Shown in pieces: positions 33,332 through 43,227 of a stretch of 64,000 nucleotides of DNA. A program made the position numbers and the translations under genes. The notes under the pieces are model-generated. The model ran no database searches, had not been told where the DNA came from, and saw only the letters and a list, made by a program, of their open reading frames with translations. Positions within the stretch are counted from its first letter, which is position 1; each line of letters starts with the position of its first letter. The stretch lies in NCBI GenBank assembly GCA_964619675.1, contig CAZUEO010000002.1, forward strand, positions 62,001-126,000, in the 5' to 3' direction. The DNA comes from JAPLMW01 sp964619675. GTDB taxonomy: Bacteria > Planctomycetota > Phycisphaerae > Sedimentisphaerales > UBA12454.

Positions 33332-34663
33332 ATGGCGGAACAAAAGAATCTGGCTGAATGTTGCAACGGTCTTCTGTTTTTAAATATTTTCAGGACATTT
33401 CGGATAGCAATTCAGCCTGCAAGGTTTCTGACGGCTTTTTTTGCACTGGCGGTTATTTTCATAGCCGGCTGGCTGATGGATTTAAGCAAAACCGTCGTAG
33501 TTTCAGGTCAGCTTAGCCGGCGGGAATTGAGGTCATCGGCATTGACCGGCCTGGCAGGCTGGCCGACCGAGCTGCACTGCTTTGTCAGCGATTCGCAGCA
33601 AGTTGACGCTTTCATCAAAAATTACAAGGGCAAAGCAGAAGGGCAGGGCGTTTTCAAGGTCTGGTCTAATTTCTGCCTGACGCGGTTCAATCAAGCTGCT
33701 GCTTCTATTGTGCTATTGAATTTTGGTAATTTTGTTACCTGCGTAACGGAATGTGTCGCTGCCTGTATGTGGGCTTTACAATACCATACCATTTACAGCA
33801 TTATTCTTCTCTTAATCGTGATGATAATGTTTTCCATTGCCGGCGGCGCCATCTGCAGAGGTGCGGCTCTGCAATTCTCGAAGAATGAAAGGCCCGGCAT
33901 GACGCAATGTTTGAAATTCGCTCTTAAAAAGTTTATTTCACTTTTCTCTGCTCCGCTGGCGCCGGTAATACTGATTACTATTTTCGGAATAGGCATCTTT
34001 CTGCTCGGCCTGATAACGAATATTCCATGGGCAGGGGAAATTATAATGGCCTTATTTATTATAATAGTTCTTATTGCAGGTCTCCTGATGACCTTTGCAA
34101 TTATCGGCATGGGCGGCGGCATCAATCTTATGTTTGGTGCAATTGCCTATGAGAACTCCGATGCTTTCGATGCCGTAAACAGGTCGTTCAGCTATGTCTA
34201 TGCAAGACCGTGGCGGCTGGCATTTTACTCTTTCCTTGCGGCCGTCTATGGTTCAATCAGTTATTTGTTCATAAGGTTTTTTGCCTTTGTCCTGCTTGGC
34301 ATAAGCAGATGGTTTATGTCGCTGGGCATCTGGACAAGCGGCAGCAAGGCTCAGCAGCTCAATAAAGTTGTCGCAATCTGGCCGAAACCGGAGTTTTTTA
34401 ATCTGTTAGGCAGCGGGCTGGAAATCTCAAAAAATGCGACTGAATCTATCGCAGCGTTTGTTGTGTATCTATCCGTGCTTGTTGTTGCAGGACTTGTTAT
34501 TGCCTTTGCCGTCAGTTTCTATTATTCAGCCGGCACCATTATTTATTGTCTGCTGAGAAATAAAGTCGATAATACCGCTCTTGACAGTGTTTTCATCGAA
34601 GCCGAGCAGACACAGCAGGCGATTGAGACAGGTCATGCCCAGAACCCGCAGCCGCCGCAGTAA
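33332..34663 (+). CDS. Polytopic membrane protein of unknown function
   Basis: A 443-residue protein with a good ribosome-binding site (AAAGGA at 33319-33324). At least six hydrophobic segments are visible, for example ALAVIFIAGWLMDL, IIILLLIVMIMFSIAGGA, LAPVILITIFGIGIFLLGLI, IIMALFIIIVLIAGLLMTFAII, and one near the C-terminus. The segment CLKFALKKFISLFSAPLAP and the later AFDAVNRSFSYVYARPWRL resemble a repeated half. I do not recognise the family. It precedes the CapD-type dehydratase by 16 bases and may be co-transcribed with it. Confidence 0.75.
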   Translation: MAEQKNLAECCNGLLFLNIFRTFRIAIQPARFLTAFFALAVIFIAGWLMDLSKTVVVSGQLSRRELRSSALTGLAGWPTELHCFVSDSQQVDAFIKNYKGKAEGQGVFKVWSNFCLTRFNQAAASIVLLNFGNFVTCVTECVAACMWALQYHTIYSIILLLIVMIMFSIAGGAICRGAALQFSKNERPGMTQCLKFALKKFISLFSAPLAPVILITIFGIGIFLLGLITNIPWAGEIIMALFIIIVLIAGLLMTFAIIGMGGGINLMFGAIAYENSDAFDAVNRSFSYVYARPWRLAFYSFLAAVYGSISYLFIRFFAFVLLGISRWFMSLGIWTSGSKAQQLNKVVAIWPKPEFFNLLGSGLEISKNATESIAAFVVYLSVLVVAGLVIAFAVSFYYSAGTIIYCLLRNKVDNTALDSVFIEAEQTQQAIETGHAQNPQPPQ

Positions 34664-34679
34664 TTTTTAACGATAATTT

Positions 34680-36644
34680 GTGAAAGTGGATATGGTCGAA
34701 GAAAACCGGAATATTCAAAGTCCAAAAGAACCCGATGAAAAAATAAATCCGTCGGCGCTGCCTGCCGGATTGCTGCGATTTCGAAAGCAGATAATAATGC
34801 TTGTACATATCGTAGTTTTTGCATTGAGTCTGATGATGGCTTTTCTGCTCGTCAGCAATATGCAGTTTCAGCGAGAATGGTTTTTTACTCAGTACCCCCG
34901 GCTTCTGGTATTTTTCATTATAATAAAGCTGATTGTATTCGGCTATTTTAGACAGTATCAGGGCTGGTGGCGGTTTGTAGGCATTTCAGACCTCCTGTCG
35001 ATAGTTAAAGCTTCTCTTGTCAGTGCGCTGATTCTGGTCGTTTTGTGGTTTACTCTCCTGATGTCTGAATCCATCAGAATAAAATTGCGCGAAATTACCA
35101 CTGTCAGCCAGGCAATTTTCATTCTCGATATGTTTGCAACAATTGTACTTCTTGGGGGTTTGCGTATGGCTGTGCGCCTTTATCACGAGGAGTTTCTTAC
35201 CGAAGTAAGCGGCAAGCTGAAAAGATTTCTGATTGTAGGCGCAGGAAATGCGGGCGAGGCCCTGCTCAGAGAGCTTCACCGTATGCCGGTCGGGCAGTAT
35301 GATGTGATAGGCTTTATTGATGACGACCCTGCAAAACAGGGTATGAGTATTCACGGTATTCCTGTTCTTGGAAAGGTTGACCAGCTTCTACAAGTCTGCC
35401 AAAAGCATAGTATCGAGGAAATTGCAATAGCTATGCCGAGCGCCACGGCAAAGCGGCTTAGAAGAGTAGTTCAGATTTGCGAAGGAGCAAAAGCCAGATT
35501 CAGAACCGTTCCGTCGGTTACCGACATCGCAAGCGGCAAGTACCGTGTTTCACAAATTCGTGATGTTGACATTAATGACCTGCTGGGGCGGGAGACCGTG
35601 AAGCTCGACCTTGATATCATTGAACAGTATCTGAAAAACAAGGTTATTCTCGTAACAGGGGCAGGCGGTTCCATCGGTTCGGAAATGTGCAGGCAGGTCT
35701 GCGGTTTTGAGCCTAAACTGTTGCTCCTGCTCGAACAGGCAGAAAATGCGTTGTTCTTCATCGAGAGAGAGCTGCGTAAAAGTTTTCCAAAAGTTGCTAC
35801 GGCAATTCTTATATGCGATATCACCGACAACAACAGAGTTGAACAGATTTTTGAAAAATATAAACCTCAGGTTGTCATTCATGCTGCCGCTCATAAGCAC
35901 GTCCCTCTGATGGAGCTTAATCCCGGCGAGGCGGTAAAGAATAATATCGTTGGCACAAGGACAGTTGCCGATGCGGCTGATAAATATGACACCGGCAACT
36001 TTGTAATGATAAGCACAGACAAGGCCGTAAATCCCACAAGTATTATGGGTTCTTCCAAACGCATCGCTGAGATATATATTCAGGACCTTAATAAGACCAG
36101 CAATACGCGTTTTGTAACTGTCAGGTTCGGCAACGTTCTCGGCTCGAATGGTTCCGTTGTGCCGGTGTTTAAAAGCCAGATTGCTTCCGGCGGTCCTGTA
36201 ACTGTAACACATCCGGAAATGAAAAGATATTTTATGACGATACCTGAAGCCTCTCAGCTTGTTCTTCAGGCTGCCGCTATGGGAAAAGGAGGAGAGATAT
36301 TTGTGCTTGATATGGGCGAACCTGTCAAAATCGTTGACCTTGCCAAGGAGCTTATTACGCTCAGCGGATTTCGGCCCGGCGAAGATATCGAGATAGCCTT
36401 TACCGGCATCCGGCCGGGTGAAAAACTCTTTGAAGAGCTGTCAATCAAGGGCGAAGATATGCTGCTCACCCGGCATACCAAGATCGGAATTTGGAAAAAT
36501 AATATTACACTTGGCAGACAGCAGCTTCACCAGATGATAGATAATCTTATTACGATGGCTGATACTCAGGATTATGTGACGATTGTCTCCCTGATAAAAC
36601 AGCTTGTTCCCGAATACATAGGAAATAAGGTTAATAAAAATTGA
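34680..36644 (+). CDS. Membrane-bound nucleoside-diphosphate-sugar dehydratase (CapD/FlaA1 family)
   Basis: A 654-residue long-form NDP-sugar 4,6-dehydratase. Four N-terminal membrane segments (residues ~38-170) precede a CoA-binding-like Rossmann domain (FLIVGAGNAGEALLREL near 184) and the catalytic SDR domain with ILVTGAGGSIGSEM near 323 and STDKAVNPTSIMGSSKR near 450, where the MxxxK replaces the usual YxxxK as in PglF and related enzymes. It makes 4-keto-6-deoxy sugars for surface polysaccharide or glycans. The start may be GTG 34680 or ATG 34692. Confidence 0.93.
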   Translation: MKVDMVEENRNIQSPKEPDEKINPSALPAGLLRFRKQIIMLVHIVVFALSLMMAFLLVSNMQFQREWFFTQYPRLLVFFIIIKLIVFGYFRQYQGWWRFVGISDLLSIVKASLVSALILVVLWFTLLMSESIRIKLREITTVSQAIFILDMFATIVLLGGLRMAVRLYHEEFLTEVSGKLKRFLIVGAGNAGEALLRELHRMPVGQYDVIGFIDDDPAKQGMSIHGIPVLGKVDQLLQVCQKHSIEEIAIAMPSATAKRLRRVVQICEGAKARFRTVPSVTDIASGKYRVSQIRDVDINDLLGRETVKLDLDIIEQYLKNKVILVTGAGGSIGSEMCRQVCGFEPKLLLLLEQAENALFFIERELRKSFPKVATAILICDITDNNRVEQIFEKYKPQVVIHAAAHKHVPLMELNPGEAVKNNIVGTRTVADAADKYDTGNFVMISTDKAVNPTSIMGSSKRIAEIYIQDLNKTSNTRFVTVRFGNVLGSNGSVVPVFKSQIASGGPVTVTHPEMKRYFMTIPEASQLVLQAAAMGKGGEIFVLDMGEPVKIVDLAKELITLSGFRPGEDIEIAFTGIRPGEKLFEELSIKGEDMLLTRHTKIGIWKNNITLGRQQLHQMIDNLITMADTQDYVTIVSLIKQLVPEYIGNKVNKN

Positions 36645-36663
36645 TTATTATCAATAAGCGCAT

Positions 36664-36694
36664 AAAAAACCCGTCCGTAAGGGACGGGTTTTTT
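36664..36694. terminator. Bidirectional terminator
   Basis: AAAAAACCCGTCC, GTAA loop, then GGGACGGGTTTTTT: a strong stem with A tract on one side and T tract on the other, between the convergent CapD-type gene and xerD. Confidence 0.93.
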
Positions 36695-36712
36695 GTTATT
36701 TGAATTGCTTTA

Positions 36713-37702
36713 TCAGTTTTTTTCCTGTTCATCACGAGGATGAGCGTTATCATAGACCTCTTTGAGTTTCTTTGTGGTAAGATGTGTGTAAATCTGAGTT
36801 GTTGACAGCGATTGATGCCCCAATAGTTCCTGAACGCTCCGCAGGTCGGCGCCGTTATTAAGCATATGAGTTGCGAAGCTGTGTCTTAACGTATGCGGAC
36901 TGATTGCCGGGTCAAGCCCCGCCATCTTGAGGTATTTGTCCATTTTTCTGCGAACGCTTCTTGTGCTGAGCCTTTTGCCGTGCTTGTTTACAAACAGCAC
37001 CTTTGAATCAAAATTGCCGTTGCCCTGTGCCCGTTTATTGCGAAATTCCATATAGTGCTGAATTGCCTGGAGCGCGGATGAGCCAATCGGCGTCAGTCTT
37101 TCCTTCTTGCCTTTACCTCTGATATGCAAAACTTCGCCCAGAAAATCGACATCCTCGATATTTAGCGCGACCAGCTCGCTTACCCTTACACCTGTGCTGT
37201 AAAGGGTTTCCATTATCGCACGGTCTCTTGCTCCCAGCCAGTTGTCGGTTGGCGGTGTCTCAAGCAGCCTTTTAACCTGGTCGTATTCAAGGAACTTGGG
37301 CAGTTTCTTGTCTTGTTTTGGTGTCCTGACCACCATAACGGGATTAGCGCTCAGATGTCCTCGTTTTACCAGAAATTTGTAAAAGCTTCTCAAGGTCGCC
37401 AGTTTTCTTGCAGTCGTTGATTTAGAATATTGTTTTTCATTCAGGCTGGCCATATAGGCTCGAACGCTGTCGGTTGTTATCGACAAAAGAAGCTGTTCTA
37501 CGTTCGTTTCCGTCTGTATAGCTACAGAACCTGCTGAACGGCTGCCGGCGGACCAGTCTTCTGAAGAATGACCATGCTCACTACTCAAATACTGGCAGAA
37601 CTGTTCGAGGTCGGCGCTGTAGCATTTGGCCGTATGTTCAGAGAAATGTTTTTCAAGTTCCAGGTAATCCAGAAACTCATGAATAATCGCGCAATTTTCC
37701 AT
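36713..37702 (-). CDS. xerD: Tyrosine recombinase XerD-like
   Basis: A 329-residue site-specific recombinase. The ATG at 37702 has GGAG eight to nine bases upstream and is preferred to one at 37729. An N-terminal SAM-like domain (FLDYLELEKHFSEHTAKCYSADLEQF) precedes the catalytic domain with Arg in STGVRVSELVAL, the HTLRH box (SPHTLRHSFATHML), and LGHQSLSTTQIYTHL containing the nucleophilic Tyr. A short insertion (residues ~45-65) follows the first helices. It likely resolves chromosome dimers; no integrated element is apparent around it. Confidence 0.93.
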   Translation of the reverse strand: MENCAIIHEFLDYLELEKHFSEHTAKCYSADLEQFCQYLSSEHGHSSEDWSAGSRSAGSVAIQTETNVEQLLLSITTDSVRAYMASLNEKQYSKSTTARKLATLRSFYKFLVKRGHLSANPVMVVRTPKQDKKLPKFLEYDQVKRLLETPPTDNWLGARDRAIMETLYSTGVRVSELVALNIEDVDFLGEVLHIRGKGKKERLTPIGSSALQAIQHYMEFRNKRAQGNGNFDSKVLFVNKHGKRLSTRSVRRKMDKYLKMAGLDPAISPHTLRHSFATHMLNNGADLRSVQELLGHQSLSTTQIYTHLTTKKLKEVYDNAHPRDEQEKN

Positions 37703-37746
37703 TTTATTGTCTCCAAATCGTCTCAACAACGACGAAAGTTTATCTT

Positions 37747-37995
37747 CTATTTAATTTCAAAAGGCTCAACTACCTCCAGTGCCGGTTCATTCAGGAGTTT
37801 GTCTGCTTCACTTATGAGAGACTGGACAAGTTTGAAACTCAATACAGCGGCATCGAACCAGTCAAATTTCGTTCGGCTGTCTCTGGCTTGCGAGATCAGC
37901 GATTCGAGAAGCGCATCTTCACAACCGGCCTGATAGCGAAATATGTATTTTTCAGAGCCTTTCTTGAGAACAAGTTGTCTTAAATTCTGCTGCAA
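37747..37995 (-). CDS. Small hypothetical protein
   Basis: An 82-residue protein that ends 44 bases before xerD on the same strand and is probably in its operon. It has no membrane segment. The sequence (for example GCEDALLESLISQARDSRTKFDWFDAAVLSFKLVQSL) is mixed alpha/beta and unremarkable. I recognise no family; the length, start context and codon usage favour a real gene. Confidence 0.65.
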   Translation of the reverse strand: MQQNLRQLVLKKGSEKYIFRYQAGCEDALLESLISQARDSRTKFDWFDAAVLSFKLVQSLISEADKLLNEPALEVVEPFEIK

Positions 37996-38325
37996 TTGCC
38001 TGTCTAATTTCTTAACAAAGAATTTACATTATGGTTATCGGCCGCAGTAACCAGACCGATAACTAATTTTTTAAAAATTTTCCAATTTTCCGCGACAAGC
38101 TATGCTATCGTCAGTTGATATATAAAAGTTATCGGCCATAAATCGTTATTTTCTTTAGGGGTTAAGCTAAAAGATTTTAAATAAGTGTTTTTTTTTAAGG
38201 GTGTTAGCTTGACTGACTTTTGGATGAGAATCACCCTTTGCAGGGCTTTCAGGGTGTCTTGCAGGGTCGATGTGGAATATCAGTATTATTAAGGCTAAAA
38301 AGACTTTTAGGGTCTGGTTTTGTCT
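37996..38325. other. Intergenic region upstream of the small gene and xerD
   Basis: About 330 bases without a gene, between kdsA (ending) and the small hypothetical gene (starting), both minus strand. An AT palindrome (TTTTTTAAAAATTTT near 38067-38081) resembles one at 50075-50090. No heptamer array is obvious. It must hold the minus-strand promoter for the small gene and xerD. Confidence 0.6.
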
Positions 38326-39138
38326 TTAACTTCGGGTTATTTCATAGATTTTTTTGCAGTTTATCAGTAGTTTTTCAACCCATTCGATGGGCATAATAGA
38401 AGCCGCATCGGATTTAGCATTTTTTGGGTCGGTATGCACTTCGAGAAACAAGCCATCGGCACCGGCTGCAATTGCGGCCTTAGCCAGTATGGGCGCCATA
38501 TCCCTTGCCCCGGCGCTTGCATTGCCAAGTCCGCCCGGCTGCTGGGTGCTGTGGGTGGCATCAAAAGCAACAGGACAGCCAAGCTGCTTCATAGCAGGTA
38601 TTGCCGTCATATCATTGACAAGACGGTTGTAGCCGAAAAACGTACCGCGCTCGGTAAGGAGGACTTTTTCATTGCCGGTTGAACGGATTTTTTCAACGGC
38701 ATTTTTCATCTCGTCCGGCGACATAAATTGCCCTTTTTTGATGTTGACCGGTTTGCCTGTCTTTCCACAGGCGATGAGCAGGTCGGTTTGTCTGCACATA
38801 AAAGCCGGTACCTGAAGGCAGTCAACGATTTTTGCCGCTGTCGGCACCTGCTGAATTTCGTGGACGTCTGTCAATATGGCAAGCGAGGTTTTTTGCCTTA
38901 CCTTTGCCAGAATCTCCAGACCCTTTTGCAGGCCGGGCCCGCGATAACTTTTAATACTGCTGCGGTTGGCCTTGTCAAAACTTGCCTTGAAGATTATAGG
39001 AATGCCGGTTTTTTGACTTATCTTCAGCAAACGGTCGGCAATATCAAGGCAGGTTTCTTCAGTTTCAATAACACAGGGGCCTGCTATGACGAATAATCCG
39101 CTGTCAGGTTCGATTTTTACATCACCTATTTTGAACAT
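38326..39138 (-). CDS. kdsA: 3-deoxy-D-manno-octulosonate 8-phosphate synthase
   Basis: A 270-residue KDO8P synthase that condenses phosphoenolpyruvate with arabinose 5-phosphate, the first committed step to KDO for lipopolysaccharide. Family motifs are FVIAGPCVIE near the N-terminus, FKASFDKANRSSIKSYRGPG near 50, CLQVPAFMCRQTDLL near 105, KKGQFMSPDEMKN, and FDATHSTQQPGG near 195. The presence of kdsA supports an outer membrane with a KDO-containing lipid. It is followed on the same strand by 330 bases of noncoding DNA. Confidence 0.97.
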   Translation of the reverse strand: MFKIGDVKIEPDSGLFVIAGPCVIETEETCLDIADRLLKISQKTGIPIIFKASFDKANRSSIKSYRGPGLQKGLEILAKVRQKTSLAILTDVHEIQQVPTAAKIVDCLQVPAFMCRQTDLLIACGKTGKPVNIKKGQFMSPDEMKNAVEKIRSTGNEKVLLTERGTFFGYNRLVNDMTAIPAMKQLGCPVAFDATHSTQQPGGLGNASAGARDMAPILAKAAIAAGADGLFLEVHTDPKNAKSDAASIMPIEWVEKLLINCKKIYEITRS

Positions 39139-39156
39139 ATCGTTTTCTCATAAATT

Positions 39157-40098
39157 TCATTCGAAAATTTTGAATATCCTTTTTCTCATACCTATGGGTT
39201 TTGCCTTCGGCGGGACAAGAACCTTAACGGCCTGAGGGATAACGCTTACCTCAAGCGGCAGGTCGGGTCCGGGGTCGCCGTCAAGCTCGCTTTTCAGGGG
39301 ACTTTCAGAATATATTTTGAATTTTTTGCATTGCTTATAAGTGACATTTTTACTTTTTTGAAGACTCTTTAGCAGCGTTAGAAGAGCATGCCACAGCAGG
39401 ACCACTTTGCTGGAACATCTGCATGTGCATATATCGAGCAGCCCATCACCGTAATTTGCCAGATGCAGGATTGGCAGTCCGATGGCATATCTGGATATAT
39501 TGCCGAAGATAACAATGCCGCGGTCTGAAAAAACAATTTTGTCCTCAACTTCTACGGTTATCTTCGGAAAATCATATTTCCAGAAGGTTTGCCAGATAGG
39601 CCGGAAGTAATGAAGCTGGGTGATATTGCCTTTCCTTTGGTCGTCAACAAGTTTCACAACCTCGCCGTCAAACCCCGCGCCGCCGACTGATGTGAAAAAT
39701 TTGTCATTTGCCTTACCTAAATCCAGCGGCCGCAATATTTGTGCCTCGAATGTGCTTATTGCATTTTTGAGTGTCGTTTTATAGCCAAGTTCATTTGCCA
39801 GAAGGTTTTCAGTGCCGCAAGGCAGAAGCATCAGCGGTTTGTCGCTGCCTTCAAGACCTTCAACTACCGCTCTGATTGTGCCGTCGCCGCCTGCAACTAT
39901 AACCATTGAGCAGTCGTATTTTACCGCCGCTTTCCTCGCCAGAGATTGCGCGTGCGGCAAAGACTCGGTGTAATCAATCTTTGTTTTAACATCTTTCTGC
40001 TGCAGATATTCGATGAACCTTTTTACCATCAGCTTGTTGCTGCTTGCACCGGCACCGGTATTTATTATCAGCGATATATAACCGTTTTCGGGATTCAT
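39157..40098 (-). CDS. Diacylglycerol/sphingosine kinase-family lipid kinase
   Basis: A 313-residue protein of the YegS/DagK lipid kinase family. ISLIINTGAGA lies at the start, the nucleotide-binding VAGGDGTIRAVVEGL near residue 67, and LLPCGTENLLANELGY near 92. The C-terminal beta-sandwich is present (ILHLANYGDGLLDICTC, ELDGDPG). It would phosphorylate a lipid such as diacylglycerol. Its ATG overlaps the stop of the CYTH gene (ATGA), so the two are translated together; kdsA follows after 18 bases. Confidence 0.88.
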   Translation of the reverse strand: MNPENGYISLIINTGAGASSNKLMVKRFIEYLQQKDVKTKIDYTESLPHAQSLARKAAVKYDCSMVIVAGGDGTIRAVVEGLEGSDKPLMLLPCGTENLLANELGYKTTLKNAISTFEAQILRPLDLGKANDKFFTSVGGAGFDGEVVKLVDDQRKGNITQLHYFRPIWQTFWKYDFPKITVEVEDKIVFSDRGIVIFGNISRYAIGLPILHLANYGDGLLDICTCRCSSKVVLLWHALLTLLKSLQKSKNVTYKQCKKFKIYSESPLKSELDGDPGPDLPLEVSVIPQAVKVLVPPKAKPIGMRKRIFKIFE

Positions 40099-40664
40099 TG
40101 TTTTGTGTTGAACGTTATCCTTTTTTTCTTTATACCGGTTTTTTTGACAGCCTCTTCCATAAGGTGTGCATAGCTCTGGGGTATGTGTGACAGATGCTCA
40201 AGACTGAGCTGTTTTTGCGCATTCTCAATCAGCGTATCATTTGGTCCTTCAATCTCTACGAATTTTCCAAGCAGCGGCAATTCATCCAGCGCAACCTTGC
40301 AGTCAGCAAACTCCCACAGACTTCTTTTCTTCTCGAATGTAAGTCTTTCTCTGTATCCGAGTTCGCCAAAGAGATGTGCAAGCTCCTCGGCCTTTTCAAC
40401 CTTTAATCCTATTTCCCTGCGTGTTTTGAAGCGATGGTTTTCCCGTGCACCTTTATAGGTAAGCTCAATAACCTCGCTGCCGCCGTTGCGGTGTTTCCGT
40501 ATGCGGAGGCATCTGTCGGAATTGACCAGTGAATCTTTCGAATCGTCGTAATAAGAATCAGTCTGAATAAAATCACCGGCAAACTCGGCCCCCAATTGCT
40601 TGAGCCTCTGAGCTATCGGCTGCAGACTATCAACCTTTAATTTCAGTTCTATTTCTAATGCCAT
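40095..40664 (-). CDS. CYTH-domain protein (class IV adenylate cyclase-like)
   Basis: A 189-residue CYTH protein. The ExExK signature (EIELKLK) is at the N-terminus, and further tunnel residues occur in DSYYDDSKDSL, CLRIRKHRNG, ELTYKGAREN and the C-terminal VALDELPLLGKFVEIEGP. CYTH enzymes act on triphosphates and include adenylate cyclase CyaB, thiamine triphosphatase and tripolyphosphatases; the sequence does not decide which. The start is 4 bases after leuS ends, suggesting that leuS, this gene and the lipid kinase form an operon. Confidence 0.85.
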   Translation of the reverse strand: MALEIELKLKVDSLQPIAQRLKQLGAEFAGDFIQTDSYYDDSKDSLVNSDRCLRIRKHRNGGSEVIELTYKGARENHRFKTRREIGLKVEKAEELAHLFGELGYRERLTFEKKRSLWEFADCKVALDELPLLGKFVEIEGPNDTLIENAQKQLSLEHLSHIPQSYAHLMEEAVKKTGIKKKRITFNTKQ

Positions 40665-40668
40665 ACAA

Positions 40669-43227
40669 TCAGCCTATAATAATGTTTACCAGTCTGGATT
40701 TAACAACTATCATTTTCTTTACTTGTTTACCCATAATTGCAGAAGCAACTTTGGGGCAGGCAAGGGCCTTTTGCTTTATCTGGTCTTCGTCTGCATCGGT
40801 GGAAACTACAATTTTATCTTTTATCTTACCCAGTACCTGCACCGCCAGTTCAATCTCTTTTTCCCTGGCAAGGTTTTCATCGAATTTCGGCCAGGATTCA
40901 AAGATGAGCGTATTTTTATGCCCGAGCTTTTGCCATAACTCCTCTGCAATGTGCGGCGCAAAGGGCGACAGAATAAGTACAAATGTTTCAATCACTTTTT
41001 TAGGTCTGGTTTCAAGCCTGCTCAGGTGATTAACAAAAATCATCATTTGGCTTATTGCTGTGTTGAATCTGAAGTTTTCAATGTCCTGTGTAACCTTTTT
41101 TATGGTCTGATGTAGTAATCGCTGTGTTTCTTCATCGGTATCACATTCTTTTATACTGTTGCTTAATTGATAGGTATCTTCGTTTATTATTGTTCGCCAA
41201 AGTTTATTTAAAAATCGCTTAACCCCTTCGACGCCCTGCATACTCCAGGGCTTTACGGCCTCCAGCGGCCCCATAAACATCTCGTAGAGTCTCATTGAAT
41301 CGGCGCCATAATCGGTAACAACTTTGTCGGGATTGACAACATTGCCTCTGGATTTACTCATCTTCTGATTATCTTCGCCGAGAATCATCCCCTGATTGAC
41401 GAGCTTTGTAAACGGTTCAGGTGTGCTGACGTAGCCTAAATCATAAAGAAGTTTATGCCAGAATCGCGAATAAAGCAGGTGCAGAACCGCATGTTCGGCT
41501 CCGCCGATGTATAAATCTACCGGCATCCAGTATTTTTCTTTTTCCTTGTCCCAGCCGGCCTCGTTGTTATGTGCGTCGAGATAGCGCAGATAATACCAGC
41601 AGCTTCCCGCCCACTGTGGCATTGTATTTGTCTCTCTTTTTGCCTTTGTGCCGTCGGGCAATTTCACATTGAGCCAGTTATCAATTTTGGCAAGCGGTGA
41701 CAGGCCTGTGCCGGAAGGCTTGTAGCTGTCGGCCTGCGGCAGAGTCAGCGGCAAATCTTTTTCGTCAAGTGCGATTACGCTGCCGTCTTCACAATGCAAT
41801 AGCGGAAACGGCTCACCCCAGTATCGCTGTCTGCTGAACAGCCAGTCGCGCAGTTTGTAGTTAGTTGCCTTTTTGCCAAGCCCTTTATCCTCAAGCCACT
41901 TTGTAATTTGTTCCTTGAATTGCAGAGTAGAAAGGCCGGTGAATTTTCCGCTGTTTATCGCAATACCGTCGCCGATAAAGCAAGCCGCACCTCTTCTTAC
42001 CTGTTCTGCAAGAGTTTTGTCGTCAGGCTCTACCACCGCGATAATCGGCAGATTAAATTTCTTTGCGAATTCAAAGTCTCTCTCATCGTGGGCGGGCACG
42101 CTCATTATCGCGCCTGTACCATAGCTTATCAGGACATAATCGCTAATCCAGATAGGAGTTTTTTCGTCGTTGACAGGGTTGATTGCGTAGGCACCTGTGA
42201 ATACGCCTGTTTTTTCCTTTGCGAGGTCTGTCCTGTCGAGGTCGCTTTTGCTTTGAGCCAGTTTTTTGTATTTTTCGACGGTTTTTTTTTGCCCGGCTGT
42301 AGTGATTTTATCAACGAGCGTATGTTCCGGTGAGAGAACCATATAAGTTGCACCGAATAGCGTATCAGGGCGGGTAGTAAAAACTCTGATAGTCTCATTG
42401 AAACCGTCAACTTTAAAATCAACCTCTGCTCCGATACTTTTGCCTATCCAGTCGGTCTGAAGTTTCTTTATTGAGTCAGGCCAATCAACCAGTTTAAGGT
42501 CGTCAAGGAGCCTGTCGGCATATTTTGTAATCCGCAGCATCCACTGCCTCATTGGTTTTCTGATAACCGGATAGCCTCCGCGTTCGCTTACGCCGCCGAC
42601 AACCTCCTCATTTGCCAGAACCGTCCCCAGTTCCGGGCACCAGTTGACAGGAACTTCGGCCTCGTAAGCCAGGCGGTTATCGTCGATATATTTCCTTTTT
42701 TCTTCTTTACTGAGATTTTTCGGGATAAGGAGCTGCTCTATTGGTTTGGCCTTCTGTTTTTTTTCATTGAAGCAGCTGTTAAAAAATTTCAGGAATATCC
42801 ACTGCGTCCATTTGTAATAATTCGGCTCTGTAGTATCAACCTCTCTGTCCCAGTCATAAGAAAAACCCAGCGATTTAATTTGTCTTCGCATTATGTCAAT
42901 ATTCTGCTGTGTGGTTTTGGCAGGATGGGTACCTGTCTGGACGGCATATTGCTCCGCTGGCAGGCCGAAGGCATCCCAGCCGATTGGATGCAGAACGTTA
43001 AAACCTTTCATCCTTTTATAACGGGTGATGATGTCGCTTGCGGTGTAACCTTCAGGGTGTCCGACGTGAAGACCCTGCGCAGATGGATACGGGAACATAT
43101 CCAGCACGTAGTATTTGGGCTTGGTTTTATCGCCGTCTTTGGCGGCAAAAGTTTTATTGGTTTCCCAGTACTTTTGCCATTTTTTCTCTATTTCATTAAA
43201 GTTATAGAATCCCTTTTTTTCGTTCAT
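40669..43227 (-). CDS. leuS: Leucyl-tRNA synthetase
   Basis: An 852-residue class I synthetase that charges tRNA-Leu. The ATG at 43227 (MNEKKGFYNFNEIEKKWQKYWE) matches the usual N-terminus; the frame remains open 33 codons further but without family similarity. The HIGH motif is HVGH (YPSAQGLHVGHPEGY), the editing domain is present (TTRPDTLFGATYMVLSPEH), and KMSKS is intact (QKMSKSRGNVVNPD). The anticodon-binding C-terminal domain follows. Length is typical of bacterial LeuRS. Confidence 0.97.
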   Translation of the reverse strand: MNEKKGFYNFNEIEKKWQKYWETNKTFAAKDGDKTKPKYYVLDMFPYPSAQGLHVGHPEGYTASDIITRYKRMKGFNVLHPIGWDAFGLPAEQYAVQTGTHPAKTTQQNIDIMRRQIKSLGFSYDWDREVDTTEPNYYKWTQWIFLKFFNSCFNEKKQKAKPIEQLLIPKNLSKEEKRKYIDDNRLAYEAEVPVNWCPELGTVLANEEVVGGVSERGGYPVIRKPMRQWMLRITKYADRLLDDLKLVDWPDSIKKLQTDWIGKSIGAEVDFKVDGFNETIRVFTTRPDTLFGATYMVLSPEHTLVDKITTAGQKKTVEKYKKLAQSKSDLDRTDLAKEKTGVFTGAYAINPVNDEKTPIWISDYVLISYGTGAIMSVPAHDERDFEFAKKFNLPIIAVVEPDDKTLAEQVRRGAACFIGDGIAINSGKFTGLSTLQFKEQITKWLEDKGLGKKATNYKLRDWLFSRQRYWGEPFPLLHCEDGSVIALDEKDLPLTLPQADSYKPSGTGLSPLAKIDNWLNVKLPDGTKAKRETNTMPQWAGSCWYYLRYLDAHNNEAGWDKEKEKYWMPVDLYIGGAEHAVLHLLYSRFWHKLLYDLGYVSTPEPFTKLVNQGMILGEDNQKMSKSRGNVVNPDKVVTDYGADSMRLYEMFMGPLEAVKPWSMQGVEGVKRFLNKLWRTIINEDTYQLSNSIKECDTDEETQRLLHQTIKKVTQDIENFRFNTAISQMMIFVNHLSRLETRPKKVIETFVLILSPFAPHIAEELWQKLGHKNTLIFESWPKFDENLAREKEIELAVQVLGKIKDKIVVSTDADEDQIKQKALACPKVASAIMGKQVKKMIVVKSRLVNIIIG

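Noticed and set aside
36713..37702. XerD-like gene as integrase of a genomic island
   Set aside because: There is no adjacent tRNA, attachment-site repeat or foreign cargo; the protein has the length and boxes of a housekeeping Xer recombinase.
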